Positions 8,818-18,002 are shown, counted from the first letter of the stretch. The stretch: 64,000 bases of DNA from Selenomonadales bacterium (GCA_018434945.1 JAHDOI010000035.1:62001-126000), one strand, 5' to 3'. Translations and numbers: made by a program. Notes: generated by a model from the letters alone, not told the origin.

Positions 8818-9227
8818 GTCGCACCCTTGTTTTTAACCAGTGAGCCGAGGATGCCGTTGACGAACCGGCTCGATTCATCCGTGCCGAAGGTCTTGGCGAG
8901 TTCCACCGCCTCGTTGATGACTACATTCGGGGTGAGCGGCTCGCGGCCGAACCGCATCTCGTAGATGGCGATACGGGCGATATTGCGGTCGACGCTGGCC
9001 ATGCGGTCCAGTTTCCACTCGGCCGATGCGCGGGCGATTATTTCGTCGATGGCGGCGCGGTTGGTCGTCGCCCCGCTGACCAAATCCCACGCATAAGCAC
9101 GGGTTTTGGCGTCCGGTTCGCCGGCCTCTTCGACGGCGGCGGTGAGCGCCAACTCGGGTTCGGTGGCGTTGAAATCAAGTTGATATAGCGTCTGCAGGGC
9201 CATTTCCCTGGCCTTCCTGCGGCTCAT
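8814..9227 (-). CDS. nusB: Transcription antitermination factor NusB
   Basis: 137 residues beginning MSRRKAREMALQTLYQLDFN, the classical NusB N-terminus; all-helical, length normal. NusB binds boxA RNA together with NusE (S10) in rRNA antitermination. GGAGGACG precedes the ATG. Location downstream of the Asp23 cluster and upstream of xseA matches many Firmicutes. Confidence 0.96.
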   Translation of the reverse strand: MSRRKAREMALQTLYQLDFNATEPELALTAAVEEAGEPDAKTRAYAWDLVSGATTNRAAIDEIIARASAEWKLDRMASVDRNIARIAIYEMRFGREPLTPNVVINEAVELAKTFGTDESSRFVNGILGSLVKNKGAT

Positions 9228-9245
9228 GCTTCGTCCTCCGCTTCT

Positions 9246-9473
9246 TTACCTGTGGTATCCTGGCGGTAATAGCTTGTCCAAAATGTCCATGATATCTTCT
9301 TTCTCGTCGATGCGTTTGCCGACAATATAACCGGCGATAACGCACAGCAGAACGAACAGGGTCTGGAAAAAGCCGAATATGATGATTAGGACCCCGAGGG
9401 TGAAGCCTGTCGTCACACCGACGATCTTGCCGCTGTGATGCTGCCAGATCTCCTCAATCAGCTTGCGGTCCAC
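9246..9473 (-). CDS. DUF2273 small membrane protein
   Basis: 75 residues with two hydrophobic segments (about 17-37 and 38-52), ending IDEKEDIMDILDKLLPPGYHR. The GTG start has GGAGGGCGG upstream. DUF2273 proteins are encoded next to Asp23 and AmaP and are thought to be part of the same membrane-associated envelope stress complex. That partnership is inferred from gene order here. Confidence 0.82.
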   Translation of the reverse strand: MDRKLIEEIWQHHSGKIVGVTTGFTLGVLIIIFGFFQTLFVLLCVIAGYIVGKRIDEKEDIMDILDKLLPPGYHR

Positions 9474-9484
9474 GAGCCGCCCTC

Positions 9485-10024
9485 CTATTCCACCCTGTGC
9501 TTGGATTTGAAGTCATTGGAAATGTTCTCGACGAAAATGTTCATATCGGCCAGATCGACCCCGACGGTGCTCTTGACATAGTCGCTCACGCGCTGCTGGA
9601 TTTCGGCAGTGACGCTTGGGATGTTGCCCTCGGGGCTAATGACGGCCTTTATCCTGAGCTTGAGGCCCGCCGATGAGTGATCGGCGACCACTTTTACGCC
9701 TCTGACGCCGCGCACGTGGCGGGCGGCCTTTTCGACGAGATTTTCCACCGCTTTGAGCGATATGTGGATGTCGCCCATCTCGTTGTGGTGGATGATGGTG
9801 TTGCCGCTGCGCCGCGAGCGCAGGCCGGCCAGCAGCAGCCTGATGCTGACCAGCAGGAAGACGGCGGCGACCATGCCGGCCTCCCATTGCCCATAAATGA
9901 GCGAGATGCTTGTCCGTACTTGCTCCAAAGAAATGAGGCGCAGTGAGATGAGAATCACACCCAGCGACAGGAAGGCAAGCAGGAGGGTGTAGATTGAAAG
10001 GATGATCCGGTCAAAGATCCCCAT
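9485..10024 (-). CDS. amaP: Alkaline shock response membrane anchor AmaP
   Basis: 179 residues with two predicted membrane helices (about 8-28 and 50-68), then a soluble Asp23-like domain from about 85 (NEMGDIHISLKAVENLVEKAA). In Staphylococcus AmaP tethers Asp23 to the membrane. AAAGGAG precedes the ATG. It lies directly downstream of the Asp23/Gls24 gene, consistent with a three-gene unit. Confidence 0.85.
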   Translation of the reverse strand: MGIFDRIILSIYTLLLAFLSLGVILISLRLISLEQVRTSISLIYGQWEAGMVAAVFLLVSIRLLLAGLRSRRSGNTIIHHNEMGDIHISLKAVENLVEKAARHVRGVRGVKVVADHSSAGLKLRIKAVISPEGNIPSVTAEIQQRVSDYVKSTVGVDLADMNIFVENISNDFKSKHRVE

Positions 10025-10036
10025 AATTGCTCCTTT

Positions 10037-10432
10037 CTAGCGTACCCGGATGTCTTCGTCCTTGTCTTCGGCGGCGAAGCCGACCCCCTGGACGTGGATG
10101 TTCACTTCAACGACATCGAGACCGGTCATGGATTCTATCGCCCGTTTCACGTTCTCCTGTACCTGGAGAGCCACATCAGGGATACGCACACCGTATTCGG
10201 CAATTATGAACAGGTCGACGGCGGCTTCGCGCTCGCCCACTTCCACCTTAACGCCCTTCGACAGGTTGCGTTTGCCGAGCATCTCGGCGATACCGCCAAC
10301 CAGGCCGCCGCTCATGCCGGCCACACCGGATACTTCCGTGGCCGCCATGCCGGCGATTATGCCCACGACCTCGTCAGCGATCCGAATCGAACCGACATCG
10401 TTATGTTCAGTCCTCTCGAGCTTCTTATCCAT
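10037..10432 (-). CDS. Asp23/Gls24 family envelope stress protein
   Basis: 131 residues from the ATG at 10432, which has AGAGGGAGAG five bases upstream; an earlier ATG at 10450 lacks a spaced ribosome site. The Asp23 fold is recognised from SIRIADEVVGIIAGMAATEV near the N-terminus and the VEVNIHVQGVGF strand near the end. Members form filaments or membrane-associated sheets linked to cell-wall stress. A strong promoter lies upstream at 10502-10531, making this the first gene of the unit. Confidence 0.9.
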   Translation of the reverse strand: MDKKLERTEHNDVGSIRIADEVVGIIAGMAATEVSGVAGMSGGLVGGIAEMLGKRNLSKGVKVEVGEREAAVDLFIIAEYGVRIPDVALQVQENVKRAIESMTGLDVVEVNIHVQGVGFAAEDKDEDIRVR

Positions 10433-10501
10433 CGCCGCTCTCCCTCTCATCCTTATTACAACAATTATATTGGTATTTGCGACACATTATAACTGTGAAT
10501 T

Positions 10502-10531
10502 ATTATACCAGACTTTTCCGCTTCTTAGCAA
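10502..10531 (-). promoter_or_regulatory. Sigma-A-type promoter for the Asp23 cluster
   Basis: Minus strand: TTGCTA (10526-10531), 18-base spacer, TATAAT (10502-10507). A second perfect TATAAT lies sixteen bases downstream at 10486-10491, with no recognisable -35 box at standard distance. The start near 10495 would give a leader of about 60 bases. Confidence 0.6.
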
Positions 10532-10582
10532 ATATAAGTGCGCGGAAAGAACCGGCGGTGTGTCGGTCTTTACCGGCAACCG

Positions 10583-10610
10583 AAAAAGCTGTCCATGCCG
10601 GACAGCTTTT
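10583..10610 (-). terminator. Terminator of the spoIIIA operon
   Basis: Perfect 11-base-pair stem AAAAGCTGTCC/GGACAGCTTTT with a five-base loop; on the minus strand the stem runs into TTTTT. It starts four bases after the spoIIIAH stop, so it closes the spoIIIA operon before the Asp23 promoter. Confidence 0.88.
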
Positions 10611-10613
10611 ATA

Positions 10614-11141
10614 TCAGGGCTTCGCGCTGATCGTTATGTCCTCGGGCTTCACCCCGCTTACCCTGCCGATGACATCGGCAACCTGTATGACCTCTTCCCT
10701 GCTCAAAGTATGAGTCTTGACCACCGCGCTTACCGTGTTGTCGCGGACGAACACCAGCGCGTCGGCAAAGCCTTTCGCTTTGATGAGGTTCTCCATCTCC
10801 GACTCGCGCTGTTTTTCCAGCACAAGTTTCAATACGGCGTCCTGGGCTTTCTGCCGCGTCTCGTCGGTTTTGGCGGTTTTCAAGGTCTCACGCAACAGGT
10901 CGGAACGTTCGCTCCTCACCCTGTCACGTTCCAGGCGATACTCGGTGTAGAAATCGTTTACGGCCGGGGCTGGCTGTTCGGCGACCGGCCTCATCACCTG
11001 CATCGCGTTGCTACGGTCGACCCGGGCGCTGCGATACTCGCGCCCGTAAGCGAACACGGCAAGCACGACGGTCAGCACGACGACGACGCCGACTGCGGCC
11101 GTCAGCAGGCGCCCCGCTTTTCTCAGCAACAGCACTCTCAT
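10614..11141 (-). CDS. spoIIIAH: Stage III sporulation protein AH
   Basis: 175 residues: one N-terminal membrane helix (about 12-31), then a charged helical linker and the C-terminal ring-building fold. SpoIIIAH sits in the mother-cell membrane and pairs with forespore SpoIIQ (or a substitute) to form the channel across the two membranes. The extracellular part is shorter than in B. subtilis (218 aa). It is the last gene of the operon and is followed by the terminator. Confidence 0.9.
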   Translation of the reverse strand: MRVLLLRKAGRLLTAAVGVVVVLTVVLAVFAYGREYRSARVDRSNAMQVMRPVAEQPAPAVNDFYTEYRLERDRVRSERSDLLRETLKTAKTDETRQKAQDAVLKLVLEKQRESEMENLIKAKGFADALVFVRDNTVSAVVKTHTLSREEVIQVADVIGRVSGVKPEDITISAKP

Positions 11142-11152
11142 TGCGGTTCACC

Positions 11153-11755
11153 TCACTTTCTCTGCGGTAATACGGTAATCTTGTAAGACGGAAGGCCGAG
11201 GCCGGCTTCGACTGCTCTTGTAAGGCTGGCTTTCACAGTGGAGTCGGCGGCGCCCTCGGCGATCACCAGGACGCCCTTAACAACCGGTTTCGTTTCCCGT
11301 ACCATCACCGGACGGTCGATGCCATTCTCGCGGCCGAGCAGCACCTGGTCACTTTCTTTGCTTTCGGTCGTCGTCCGGATGCCGCCCGAGGTGTCGCGTT
11401 CCTGGATTGTGCGGCTTTCCCGGACGGTATTCCGGGCGTATTCCTGGGTAAGACCGCTTTCGAGGGTGATGCTGACCGCGACCGCGCCGGCGCCCCTTAC
11501 CTGGGAGAGCAGATTGGCGAGCTTGGCCTCCAGAGCTTCCTCGTAGCTGCGGGGGACCACCGCGCTCCTGGATGGCTCGGACGGCACCGTCTGCTGAGGT
11601 TTCGCCGGCGTGGCGTCGTACAGGCTGCCGAAGACCAAGAGGAGCACACCTACAAGCCCCAGCAGCACGAGCCGCGGACTGAGGACACCCTCTTTAAGCA
11701 GCCTGGCCGGCCACAGCTTTTTAGTAGTTGTCATTATTTCACCCAAAACGCTCAT
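11153..11755 (-). CDS. spoIIIAG: Stage III sporulation protein AG
   Basis: 200 residues; one membrane helix at about 28-48 (LVLLGLVGVLLLVFGSLYD), then a periplasmic/intermembrane domain with conserved KLANLLSQVRGAGAVAVSITL and a C-terminal GVLVIAEGAADSTVKASL ring motif. SpoIIIAG forms large rings like those of type II/III secretion systems. GGAGGGAGG precedes the start. Confidence 0.9.
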   Translation of the reverse strand: MSVLGEIMTTTKKLWPARLLKEGVLSPRLVLLGLVGVLLLVFGSLYDATPAKPQQTVPSEPSRSAVVPRSYEEALEAKLANLLSQVRGAGAVAVSITLESGLTQEYARNTVRESRTIQERDTSGGIRTTTESKESDQVLLGRENGIDRPVMVRETKPVVKGVLVIAEGAADSTVKASLTRAVEAGLGLPSYKITVLPQRK

Positions 11756-11771
11756 CGCCTTTCCTCCCTCC

Positions 11772-12365
11772 TCAATTCATTTTCACCACGTCGACCTGCG
11801 CCGCCGGTATCTGGTAAAGCTCGCACACGGTGCGAACGATCTTGTCGCGGGTCGACGCCCGCAGTTCCGCCGTCCGCGCTTCGCCGCCCCGGTCGATGGT
11901 TATCCTCGCCACTTTCCTGTCGTCGGCGGTCAGCCCGGGCTGTACATAGACGGTGACCTTGCCCAGAGCGCCGGCCCGGCCGCCTTCATTCCGGGCCAGC
12001 TCGACCGCGACCCGCGCGTCGGCGACGCCGTCCACGGAGACCGCCACCGCCCGTATCTGCCTGGCGAGGTCTTTGCGATAATGCTCCGCCGCCAGCCGGT
12101 CACGCTCGCGGACGACGGTTTCCGTGCCGCTCCGCACCCGGTCCGCGGCCGGACCGCTCCGTCCGGCCAACGCCGGCAGTTCCGGCGCCACACGGCTCTG
12201 GAGGATATCGACGACTGGTCCGAGAATGGCGAGCAGAATCAGGAGCCCCATTATCACCCGCACGAACCGCTGCATTCCGCTTGATGGCAGAAGCAGTTCG
12301 AGGAAGGAGGCGAACAGCACGACCATGACTATATTTCGCACCCAATCGGTTACGGCCGCCAGCAA
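11772..12365 (-). CDS. spoIIIAF: Stage III sporulation protein AF
   Basis: 197 residues, two N-terminal membrane helices (about 8-24 and 35-55) and a soluble ring-building domain with GRAGALGKVTVYVQPGL in the middle. The start is TTG with AGGAGGGGAG ahead. Position and order between AE and AG identify it along with the fold. Confidence 0.88.
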   Translation of the reverse strand: MLAAVTDWVRNIVMVVLFASFLELLLPSSGMQRFVRVIMGLLILLAILGPVVDILQSRVAPELPALAGRSGPAADRVRSGTETVVRERDRLAAEHYRKDLARQIRAVAVSVDGVADARVAVELARNEGGRAGALGKVTVYVQPGLTADDRKVARITIDRGGEARTAELRASTRDKIVRTVCELYQIPAAQVDVVKMN

Positions 12366-12378
12366 GGCTCTCCCCTCC

Positions 12379-13524
12379 TTATCTAAGCATCATCGTCACG
12401 CTGCCTACGCCAATGATCATCGTTATCGCCAGGAAAAACATGATCGCGACCGCCAGCACCCCGCCGAAAACGAGCATTAGGTTGTCGCCCATGCCGTCGA
12501 GACATCTGGCCATCTTCTCGTCGCCCATCGGCTGCACCAGCGCACCGGCGAGCTTTATCACGAAGATGAGCGACGCAAGCTTGATCAGCGGCAGGGCGCA
12601 GAGGGTGAGCACGGTGGCGATGCCGAACAGGCCGATGGCGTTTTTAAGCAGCAGCGAAGCCCCCATGACCATTTCCACCGTGTCGGCAAACATCTTGCCG
12701 ACGACGGGGATGAAGGTGGCTGTCGCGTATTTGGCGGTGCGCAGCGCCACCCCGTCCGCTACGCCGCCTGCGACCCCCTGGACGGTGATGACGCCGACGA
12801 AAACCACCATGGTCAGCCCCAGCACGATCATGCCGGCTTGGCGGAACAGGCCGCAGAGGTTGCTGACCTGATACCTGTCGGACAGGAAATTGACGCATTG
12901 CAGCACGGCCGCCAGGAAAAAAAGCGGCAGAACCACATCTTTGACAACGATGCTGACAGTGCCGACGACGAACAGCATCAGGGGAGTGAACAGCGCCGCC
13001 GTGGTCACTGCGCCGACCCCGGCCAGCAGCGATATGAGCAGTGGCAGGAGCGCCTCCATGAAGCCGACCATATTGCCGACCGTGTCACGGGCGAGGGCCA
13101 TCGCGTTGTAGAAGGCGGTCAGGGCGATGACCGCCAGGAAAATGTAGCAAATGCTGTAGGCCAGCAAAGATATGGCCGAATGCTCGAACGAGTTCTGCAG
13201 GTTCTGCAGCAGAGCGCAGAGGACGGCGAGAAAAAGCAACTTACCCATGAGGTGGGCGTTGGCGGCCAGTTCCTTGAACAGCCGGGCGACCGTGTTCTCT
13301 TTGATGCTCTCCCAGTCGAAGGAGAAACCGCGGGCCGCTATGCCGCGGATCGTCTCGCCGTTTAAGAGCGGGATATCCTCGTTCAGTTCGCGGTTGGTTT
13401 TTTCTATAAAACGGTTGACGTCTTCGAGGGATATCACGTCAGCCAGCTCGCCGGCAGTCTCGCCGGGAGCGGCGTGGGCCGGGAAAATCAAGAAAATTAG
13501 CATCACCGTCAGCAAAATTCTCAT
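12379..13524 (-). CDS. spoIIIAE: Stage III sporulation protein AE
   Basis: 381 residues from the ATG at 13524 (AAGGTGG upstream); a GTG three codons earlier is also open. The N-terminus MRILLTVMLIFLIFPAHAAPG is a signal peptide. The rest has at least seven hydrophobic helices, and GDEKMARCLDGMGDNLMLVFGG near the C-terminus is typical. SpoIIIAE is the polytopic core component of the SpoIIIA-SpoIIQ channel. Confidence 0.93.
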   Translation of the reverse strand: MRILLTVMLIFLIFPAHAAPGETAGELADVISLEDVNRFIEKTNRELNEDIPLLNGETIRGIAARGFSFDWESIKENTVARLFKELAANAHLMGKLLFLAVLCALLQNLQNSFEHSAISLLAYSICYIFLAVIALTAFYNAMALARDTVGNMVGFMEALLPLLISLLAGVGAVTTAALFTPLMLFVVGTVSIVVKDVVLPLFFLAAVLQCVNFLSDRYQVSNLCGLFRQAGMIVLGLTMVVFVGVITVQGVAGGVADGVALRTAKYATATFIPVVGKMFADTVEMVMGASLLLKNAIGLFGIATVLTLCALPLIKLASLIFVIKLAGALVQPMGDEKMARCLDGMGDNLMLVFGGVLAVAIMFFLAITMIIGVGSVTMMLR

Positions 13525-13535
13525 TGCGGCCACCT

Positions 13536-13922
13536 TCAGGGAATGAGTCGGACGATCGTTTCCAGCACAAGGGCGATGATCGGGACCGCCAGGACCATAA
13601 CAAGCACCTTGCCGGCGAATTCTATCTTACCGGCGATCGCCCCTTCGCCGGCGTCGCGGCAGACCTGGGCCCCGAATTCGGTAATATAGGCGATGCCGAT
13701 GATTTTCAGGATGGTGTTGAGGTACATCTGGCTGACACTGGCCTTGTCCGCCAGGTCACGGAACAGGTTGAGGACAACCTCGATTTTGGCCAGAACCAGC
13801 AGGAAGATCACCGTCGCCAGGGTTATGCTGATTTGGACGGCGATCTCCGGCCGCTGGCTGCGGATTATCAGGATAAGGAGGGTGACGATGAAACCCAGGC
13901 CGACGATTTGGATTATTTCCAT
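13536..13922 (-). CDS. spoIIIAD: Stage III sporulation protein AD
   Basis: 128 residues, three or four membrane helices, starting MEIIQIVGLGFIVTLLILII. It is the usual length for SpoIIIAD and lies between AC and AE. The SpoIIIAC and AD proteins are small membrane partners of the feeding channel. Confidence 0.92.
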   Translation of the reverse strand: MEIIQIVGLGFIVTLLILIIRSQRPEIAVQISITLATVIFLLVLAKIEVVLNLFRDLADKASVSQMYLNTILKIIGIAYITEFGAQVCRDAGEGAIAGKIEFAGKVLVMVLAVPIIALVLETIVRLIP

Positions 13923-13933
13923 GCCAACCGCCC

Positions 13934-14131
13934 TCAGTAGAGCTTGAAAACAGACTGTACGGTGGTGAACAGCTGCCCGAGGAGCTGAACCACCCAGAAG
14001 AGTACGATGGTAAAGCCGGCCAGGGTGCAGAGATGGGCCATGTCTTCCTTGCCTGCCTGTTTGAGGGCGGTATGGAAAACCGAGATCAGGATGCCCACCC
14101 CCGCTATCTTGAACAACAGGTCGAGATTCAT
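13934..14131 (-). CDS. spoIIIAC: Stage III sporulation protein AC
   Basis: 65 residues, two hydrophobic helices, starting MNLDLLFKIAGVGILISVF. The ATG at 14131 has AAAGGAG eight bases upstream; an in-frame TTG two codons earlier would sit closer to it. Small integral membrane protein of the SpoIIIA channel. Confidence 0.92.
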   Translation of the reverse strand: MNLDLLFKIAGVGILISVFHTALKQAGKEDMAHLCTLAGFTIVLFWVVQLLGQLFTTVQSVFKLY

Positions 14132-14147
14132 CGCCAAAGCTCCTTTC

Positions 14148-14669
14148 TCAGACGAGCAGTATCGCTGCCGCGAGTCCGCCGCATACGCCCAGGTAACGGT
14201 ATAGTTTCACGTTCTGATCTCTCAGCATAAGTGCTTCACGCTCTATTCTCCGCAGCTCCTCCAGCACAAGTGCCAGGTATTTCTGCTGTTCTTCGCGGCC
14301 GGTCGCCCCGAGGTTGGCGCCGAGCAGCAGCAACGTCTCCCGCTCCGGCCGTTCCCAGGCGAGCGTCCGCCCGTTGGCGTCCATCGCTTCCTCCAGCGCC
14401 TCGCGCGGCGAAAGCCAGCCGCGGTCGGCGAGGTTGCCGGCCGTCCGTCGCAGGAAATCACCCACCGGGCTGTCCAGGCCGCCGGCGGCGCGGGCCAGCG
14501 CCTCGGCGAGCGGCAGGGCGGCATAATTTACGTAGGAGCCGAGCGCGGTGAGGCAGCCGATCAGTTGCCCGAGCTGCCGCGGCCGCTCGCTGTAACGCTG
14601 CGCCAGGCTGAAGCCGAGACCGGTGCCGGCGGCGACGACCATGGCGCTGCCGAGCAGTTTCATCCACAT
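14148..14669 (-). CDS. spoIIIAB: Stage III sporulation protein AB
   Basis: 173 residues, an N-terminal membrane helix (MKLLGSAMVVAAGTGLGFSLA), a soluble helical domain similar to GspF-type proteins, and a hydrophobic C-terminus. A second ATG two codons later overlaps the spoIIIAA stop by four bases (ATGA) and may be the true start; both are in frame. Confidence 0.9.
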   Translation of the reverse strand: MWMKLLGSAMVVAAGTGLGFSLAQRYSERPRQLGQLIGCLTALGSYVNYAALPLAEALARAAGGLDSPVGDFLRRTAGNLADRGWLSPREALEEAMDANGRTLAWERPERETLLLLGANLGATGREEQQKYLALVLEELRRIEREALMLRDQNVKLYRYLGVCGGLAAAILLV

Positions 14670-15655
14670 GCTTTTATACCCCCGGGCCGGCGATAGACGA
14701 TTTCGCCGCCGGCGGCGGCGATTTCGCGCACAGTGCCGACAGCCGGCTTGTCGCCGAGAATTATGTAACGCTCGAAAATCCGGTCGGTTATCAGCGCGCC
14801 GATGAAGGGGCGGGCGGCGATATCGGCGACATCGCGTCCGTGAGCACTGGCCACGACGGCCACGCCGGCGTGGCGGGCCTCGCGGACAGCGGCCGCGTCA
14901 GCCTCACGGCCGAGTTCGTCAGTGATTATGACCTGGGGCGCCATCGATCTGATGAGCATCAGCATCCCTACCGCTTTGGGGCAGCCGTCAAGCACGTCTG
15001 CCCTGGGCCCGAGATCGGCTGTCGGCACGCCGTCCCGGCAGGCTGCCAATTCGGACCGTTCGTCGACTATGCCGACCTGTACGCCGGTGAACCCGAGTCT
15101 GGCGATACCGCCGCTCAGCTGCCGAGCCATATCCCTTAGCACGGTGGTTTTACCGCAGCGGGGCGGCGAGATCACGAGACTGCTCAGCACGCCGCGCGGT
15201 CCGGCGACCGCGTAGGGCATCACCGTGTCCGCCGCGCCGGGTATCTCCCTGGCCAGGCGGATGTTCAGGGCGCTTACGTTTTTAAGGGTTTTCAGCGCTC
15301 CGCCCACAGTCACCGCCTGCCCCGCGATGCCGATTCGGTGGCCGCCGGCCACCGTCAGGAAGCCCTGCCGGAGCTCCTCCTCGCAGGCATATAACGAATT
15401 CCTGCTGACGATCTGAAGCGTTTTGGCCACGTCTTCGCCGCTGGCGACGTACGCTTTTGCCTGGTCGGACGGGCGACCGGCGGCGTCCAGAAAAACATCG
15501 CCGTCTCCCGCCACGACCAGCAGCGGTTGGCCGGTCCGGATACGGATCTCGCCCGCCTGTGCCAGCAGCGCCGCCGGAGCGGCGCGAAGCGCTGCGGCCA
15601 GCGGCGGGGCGAGCAGCGGGTAGAGCGTTTTGACTAGCACATCGCCGTAAGACAT
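14660..15655 (-). CDS. spoIIIAA: Stage III sporulation protein AA (secretion-type ATPase)
   Basis: 331 residues. The Walker A motif is PPRCGKTT at 164-171, followed by the Walker B region VGIVDERSELA and IITDELGREAD. SpoIIIAA is the cytoplasmic ATPase thought to power the mother cell-to-forespore channel and is the first gene of the operon. In B. subtilis the operon needs sigma-E; I looked for a sigma-E promoter upstream and did not find a convincing one. The terminator of the preceding gene lies 66 bases upstream. Confidence 0.94.
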   Translation of the reverse strand: MSYGDVLVKTLYPLLAPPLAAALRAAPAALLAQAGEIRIRTGQPLLVVAGDGDVFLDAAGRPSDQAKAYVASGEDVAKTLQIVSRNSLYACEEELRQGFLTVAGGHRIGIAGQAVTVGGALKTLKNVSALNIRLAREIPGAADTVMPYAVAGPRGVLSSLVISPPRCGKTTVLRDMARQLSGGIARLGFTGVQVGIVDERSELAACRDGVPTADLGPRADVLDGCPKAVGMLMLIRSMAPQVIITDELGREADAAAVREARHAGVAVVASAHGRDVADIAARPFIGALITDRIFERYIILGDKPAVGTVREIAAAGGEIVYRRPGGIKACG

Positions 15656-15720
15656 ATCTTTGTCCCGCCTTTCTCTTTACATAGATATTGGCGGTAAAAG
15701 GACTTTATGCCAGAAAAGCA

Positions 15721-15746
15721 AAAATCCCGGCCAGCCGGGATTTTTT
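15721..15746 (-). terminator. Terminator after the CD1247-type gene
   Basis: Stem AAAATCCCGG/CCGGGATTTT with a four-base loop, followed by T residues on the minus strand. It isolates the CD1247-type gene from spoIIIAA. Confidence 0.85.
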
Positions 15747-15761
15747 GAAATCACTCTCTGA

Positions 15762-16190
15762 TTACACGCCGGGATGGACGCTGCGCCGGAATACGATCTC
15801 CTCGTCCCCGGCGTCGGCAAAATCAAGCGTGTTGTCGTAGACTACTTCACCGCAGTTGGGACAGGTGACCTCGACCATATCGTCCTCGTTCAAAAGGTCG
15901 GATTCGAACGCCACCGTCTCATGGCAGTTAGGGCAATCGACCTCCACCGTCTCGATGTCGTGGACATCTTCGAATACCTCCTCCTCGAGATCGGTGAGGT
16001 CTTCATCGATGGTCTCCACGTAGTTTTCCAGATCATCCTGACCGGAATGCAGGCAATCGATCTCGTCAGCCATGTCTTGCAGCACATCGACCATGTTGAG
16101 CAGCAACTTGCCTTCCGACGATTGGCCGCTGACGTTCAGCCCCTTGGTAAGACCCTGCAAATAAGCAACTTTTTCCTTTATATTGCCCAT
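15762..16190 (-). CDS. CD1247 N-terminal-domain protein with C-terminal zinc ribbon
   Basis: 142 residues. The N-terminal half (1-75) is helical and very acidic, probably coiled coil (GKLLLNMVDVLQDMADEID). The C-terminal half has C86xxC89 and C110xxC113 in two CPNC motifs, a zinc ribbon. Clostridial relatives are annotated by the CD1247 N-terminal domain, some mislabelled AraC; no AraC helix-turn-helix is visible. Transcribed alone between two terminators. Function unknown, possibly a small regulatory or RNA-polymerase-associated factor. Confidence 0.75.
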   Translation of the reverse strand: MGNIKEKVAYLQGLTKGLNVSGQSSEGKLLLNMVDVLQDMADEIDCLHSGQDDLENYVETIDEDLTDLEEEVFEDVHDIETVEVDCPNCHETVAFESDLLNEDDMVEVTCPNCGEVVYDNTLDFADAGDEEIVFRRSVHPGV

Positions 16191-16282
16191 GATTACCCCC
16201 CTTTTTGGCTATCCTCCGGCACTGGTGGTAGTATTACCACATACGCACGAAAACATAACTTTGGGGAGGCAGGCCCAGCTCA

Positions 16283-16316
16283 AAAAAACAGGAGGCTGTC
16301 CATGTGACAGCCTCCT
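16283..16316 (-). terminator. Terminator after efp
   Basis: Eleven-base-pair stem AGGAGGCTGTC/GACAGCCTCCT with a five-base loop; on the minus strand it is followed by G and seven T residues. It begins four bases after the efp stop. Confidence 0.88.
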
Positions 16317-16320
16317 CGTA

Positions 16321-16878
16321 TCAGGCGCGTTCGATGTAGTCTCCCGACCGGGTGTCGATCCGGAGTACGTCGCCGGTGTTGATGAACAGCGGCACTTTGA
16401 CGACATAACCGGTCTCGAGTTTGGCAGGCTTTGTGCCGCCGGTGGCGGTGTCGCCGCGGATCCCGGGATCGGTCTCGACCACTTCCAACTCCACCGAGTT
16501 GGGCATATCGATGCCGATTACGACCCCCTGGAAGAAAAGGACGCCGATACTCATGTTTTCTTTGAGGAAGCGCGCGGCGTCACCGAGTTGGTCGCTGTTC
16601 AGGGCGATCTGCTCGTAAGTCTCGTTATCCATGAAATTGAAAGCTCCGTCGCTTTCGTACAGGTACTGCATCTGGCGCTGGTCGAGATGGGCGCGGGGCA
16701 CTTTCTCCCCGGCATTGAAGGTGCGTTCGACGACAGCGCCTGTTTTGACATTTTTAAGCTTGGAGCGGACGAAGGCCGAGCCCTTGCCGGGTTTGACATG
16801 CTGGAAGTCGACGACCTGCCAGACACCGCCTTCAAGTTCGATGGTCATTCCGGTACGGAAATCGTTGCTTGAAATCAT
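16321..16878 (-). CDS. efp: Translation elongation factor P
   Basis: 185 residues, standard three-domain EF-P that relieves ribosome stalling at polyproline. The domain I loop tip reads KPGKGSA with Lys32 at the modifiable position. No modification enzyme is encoded nearby. GGAGG precedes the ATG. It is co-directional with and 34 bases downstream of the pepQ-like peptidase, the usual Firmicute pairing. Confidence 0.97.
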   Translation of the reverse strand: MISSNDFRTGMTIELEGGVWQVVDFQHVKPGKGSAFVRSKLKNVKTGAVVERTFNAGEKVPRAHLDQRQMQYLYESDGAFNFMDNETYEQIALNSDQLGDAARFLKENMSIGVLFFQGVVIGIDMPNSVELEVVETDPGIRGDTATGGTKPAKLETGYVVKVPLFINTGDVLRIDTRSGDYIERA

Positions 16879-16912
16879 TGCATAACCTCCAATATACTGG
16901 TCTTTTTGCCCA

Positions 16913-17971
16913 CTAGTTTATCTGAATGAATTCCTTGCTGCTCGCCGTAAGCACCTGCGCGCCGCCGGCGGTGACAACCACAGTGTCTTCGATTCTGACG
17001 CCGCCCCAGTCGGGGATGTACACCCCCGGCTCGACCGTGACCGTCATGTTAGCTGCCAGTACTTCGCTGCCCACCGGCGACAGGCGCGGTTCCTCGTGGA
17101 TATCCAGCCCGACGCCGTGGCCGAGGCCGTGGCCGAAATAATCCCCATAACCGGCGTCACTGATGACCCGGCGAGCCGCAGCATCGACCTCCCGCCCGGT
17201 CTTGCCGGCGGCCACCGCGTCGAGGCCTGCCTGCTGAGCAGCGCGCACGAGGTCGTATATTTCGCGCTGACGTGCCGACGCTTGGCCGATGACGACAGTG
17301 CGGGTGATGTCGGAGTGATAACCCTGGTACACGGCTCCGAAGTCCATGGTGACGAAGTCGCCGGCGGTTATGACCCGTTCGCTGGCCCGCCCGTGAGGCA
17401 GGGCCGAACGCGGCCCGGAGGCGACGATTATCTCAAAGGCGGCTTTTTCCGCCCCGTTTTTGCGCATGAAGAATTCAAGTTCGAGGGCGACGTCACGTTC
17501 GCTGATCCCCGGACGCAGATAGCCGAGGATGTGGCCGAAGGCTTCGTCAGCCAGCCTGACAGCTTCACGGAGAGCCGCCAGTTCGTCCTCGTCCTTCACC
17601 ATTCGCAACGCGTCCAATTTCACTGGCGAAGGCATAGTGATGATCCGCGACATTTTCTGATAGGCGTCCCAGGCGGTATAATCGCTCTCGAAACCGATCT
17701 TTCCGCCGCCGAGAGCATTGATCTCCGCCGCGAGCGTCTCGTAAAGGTCGCTGCCGTGGCGGACGACGGTGAAGGCCGGCGCCTCCCGTCCCGCCTGTAC
17801 GATATAGCGAAAGTCGGTTATCAGTTTGGCCGTGTCGGCGCTTACGAGCAGCAGTCCGGACGAGCCGGTGAAACCGCTGAAATAGCGTCGGTTTTCCGGC
17901 TTGGCGACGATGACGGCAGCCAAATCACGGCCGGCGGTAAAGGTGCGTAGGTTGTCCAGACGTGAGGTCAT
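16913..17971 (-). CDS. Xaa-Pro peptidase (M24 family)
   Basis: 352 residues. The N-terminal creatinase-like domain ends near 125; the C-terminal pita-bread fold has all metal ligands visible: Asp in [19 protein letters not shown] (two), His in [17 protein letters not shown], Glu in [12 protein letters not shown], and Glu in VRIEDTVVV. It cleaves N-terminal or dipeptide bonds before proline. Paired with efp, a polyproline link noted in many Firmicutes. Could be annotated pepQ or ypdF. Confidence 0.93.
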   Translation of the reverse strand: MTSRLDNLRTFTAGRDLAAVIVAKPENRRYFSGFTGSSGLLLVSADTAKLITDFRYIVQAGREAPAFTVVRHGSDLYETLAAEINALGGGKIGFESDYTAWDAYQKMSRIITMPSPVKLDALRMVKDEDELAALREAVRLADEAFGHILGYLRPGISERDVALELEFFMRKNGAEKAAFEIIVASGPRSALPHGRASERVITAGDFVTMDFGAVYQGYHSDITRTVVIGQASARQREIYDLVRAAQQAGLDAVAAGKTGREVDAAARRVISDAGYGDYFGHGLGHGVGLDIHEEPRLSPVGSEVLAANMTVTVEPGVYIPDWGGVRIEDTVVVTAGGAQVLTASSKEFIQIN

Positions 17972-18002
17972 TATTTCACCCGCTATGCATGCTAACTTAA
18001 AT

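Noticed and set aside
15656-15720. Sigma-E promoter before spoIIIAA
   Set aside because: GGCATAAA could be a -35 element, but no matching -10 (CATACAAT-like) is at the right distance.
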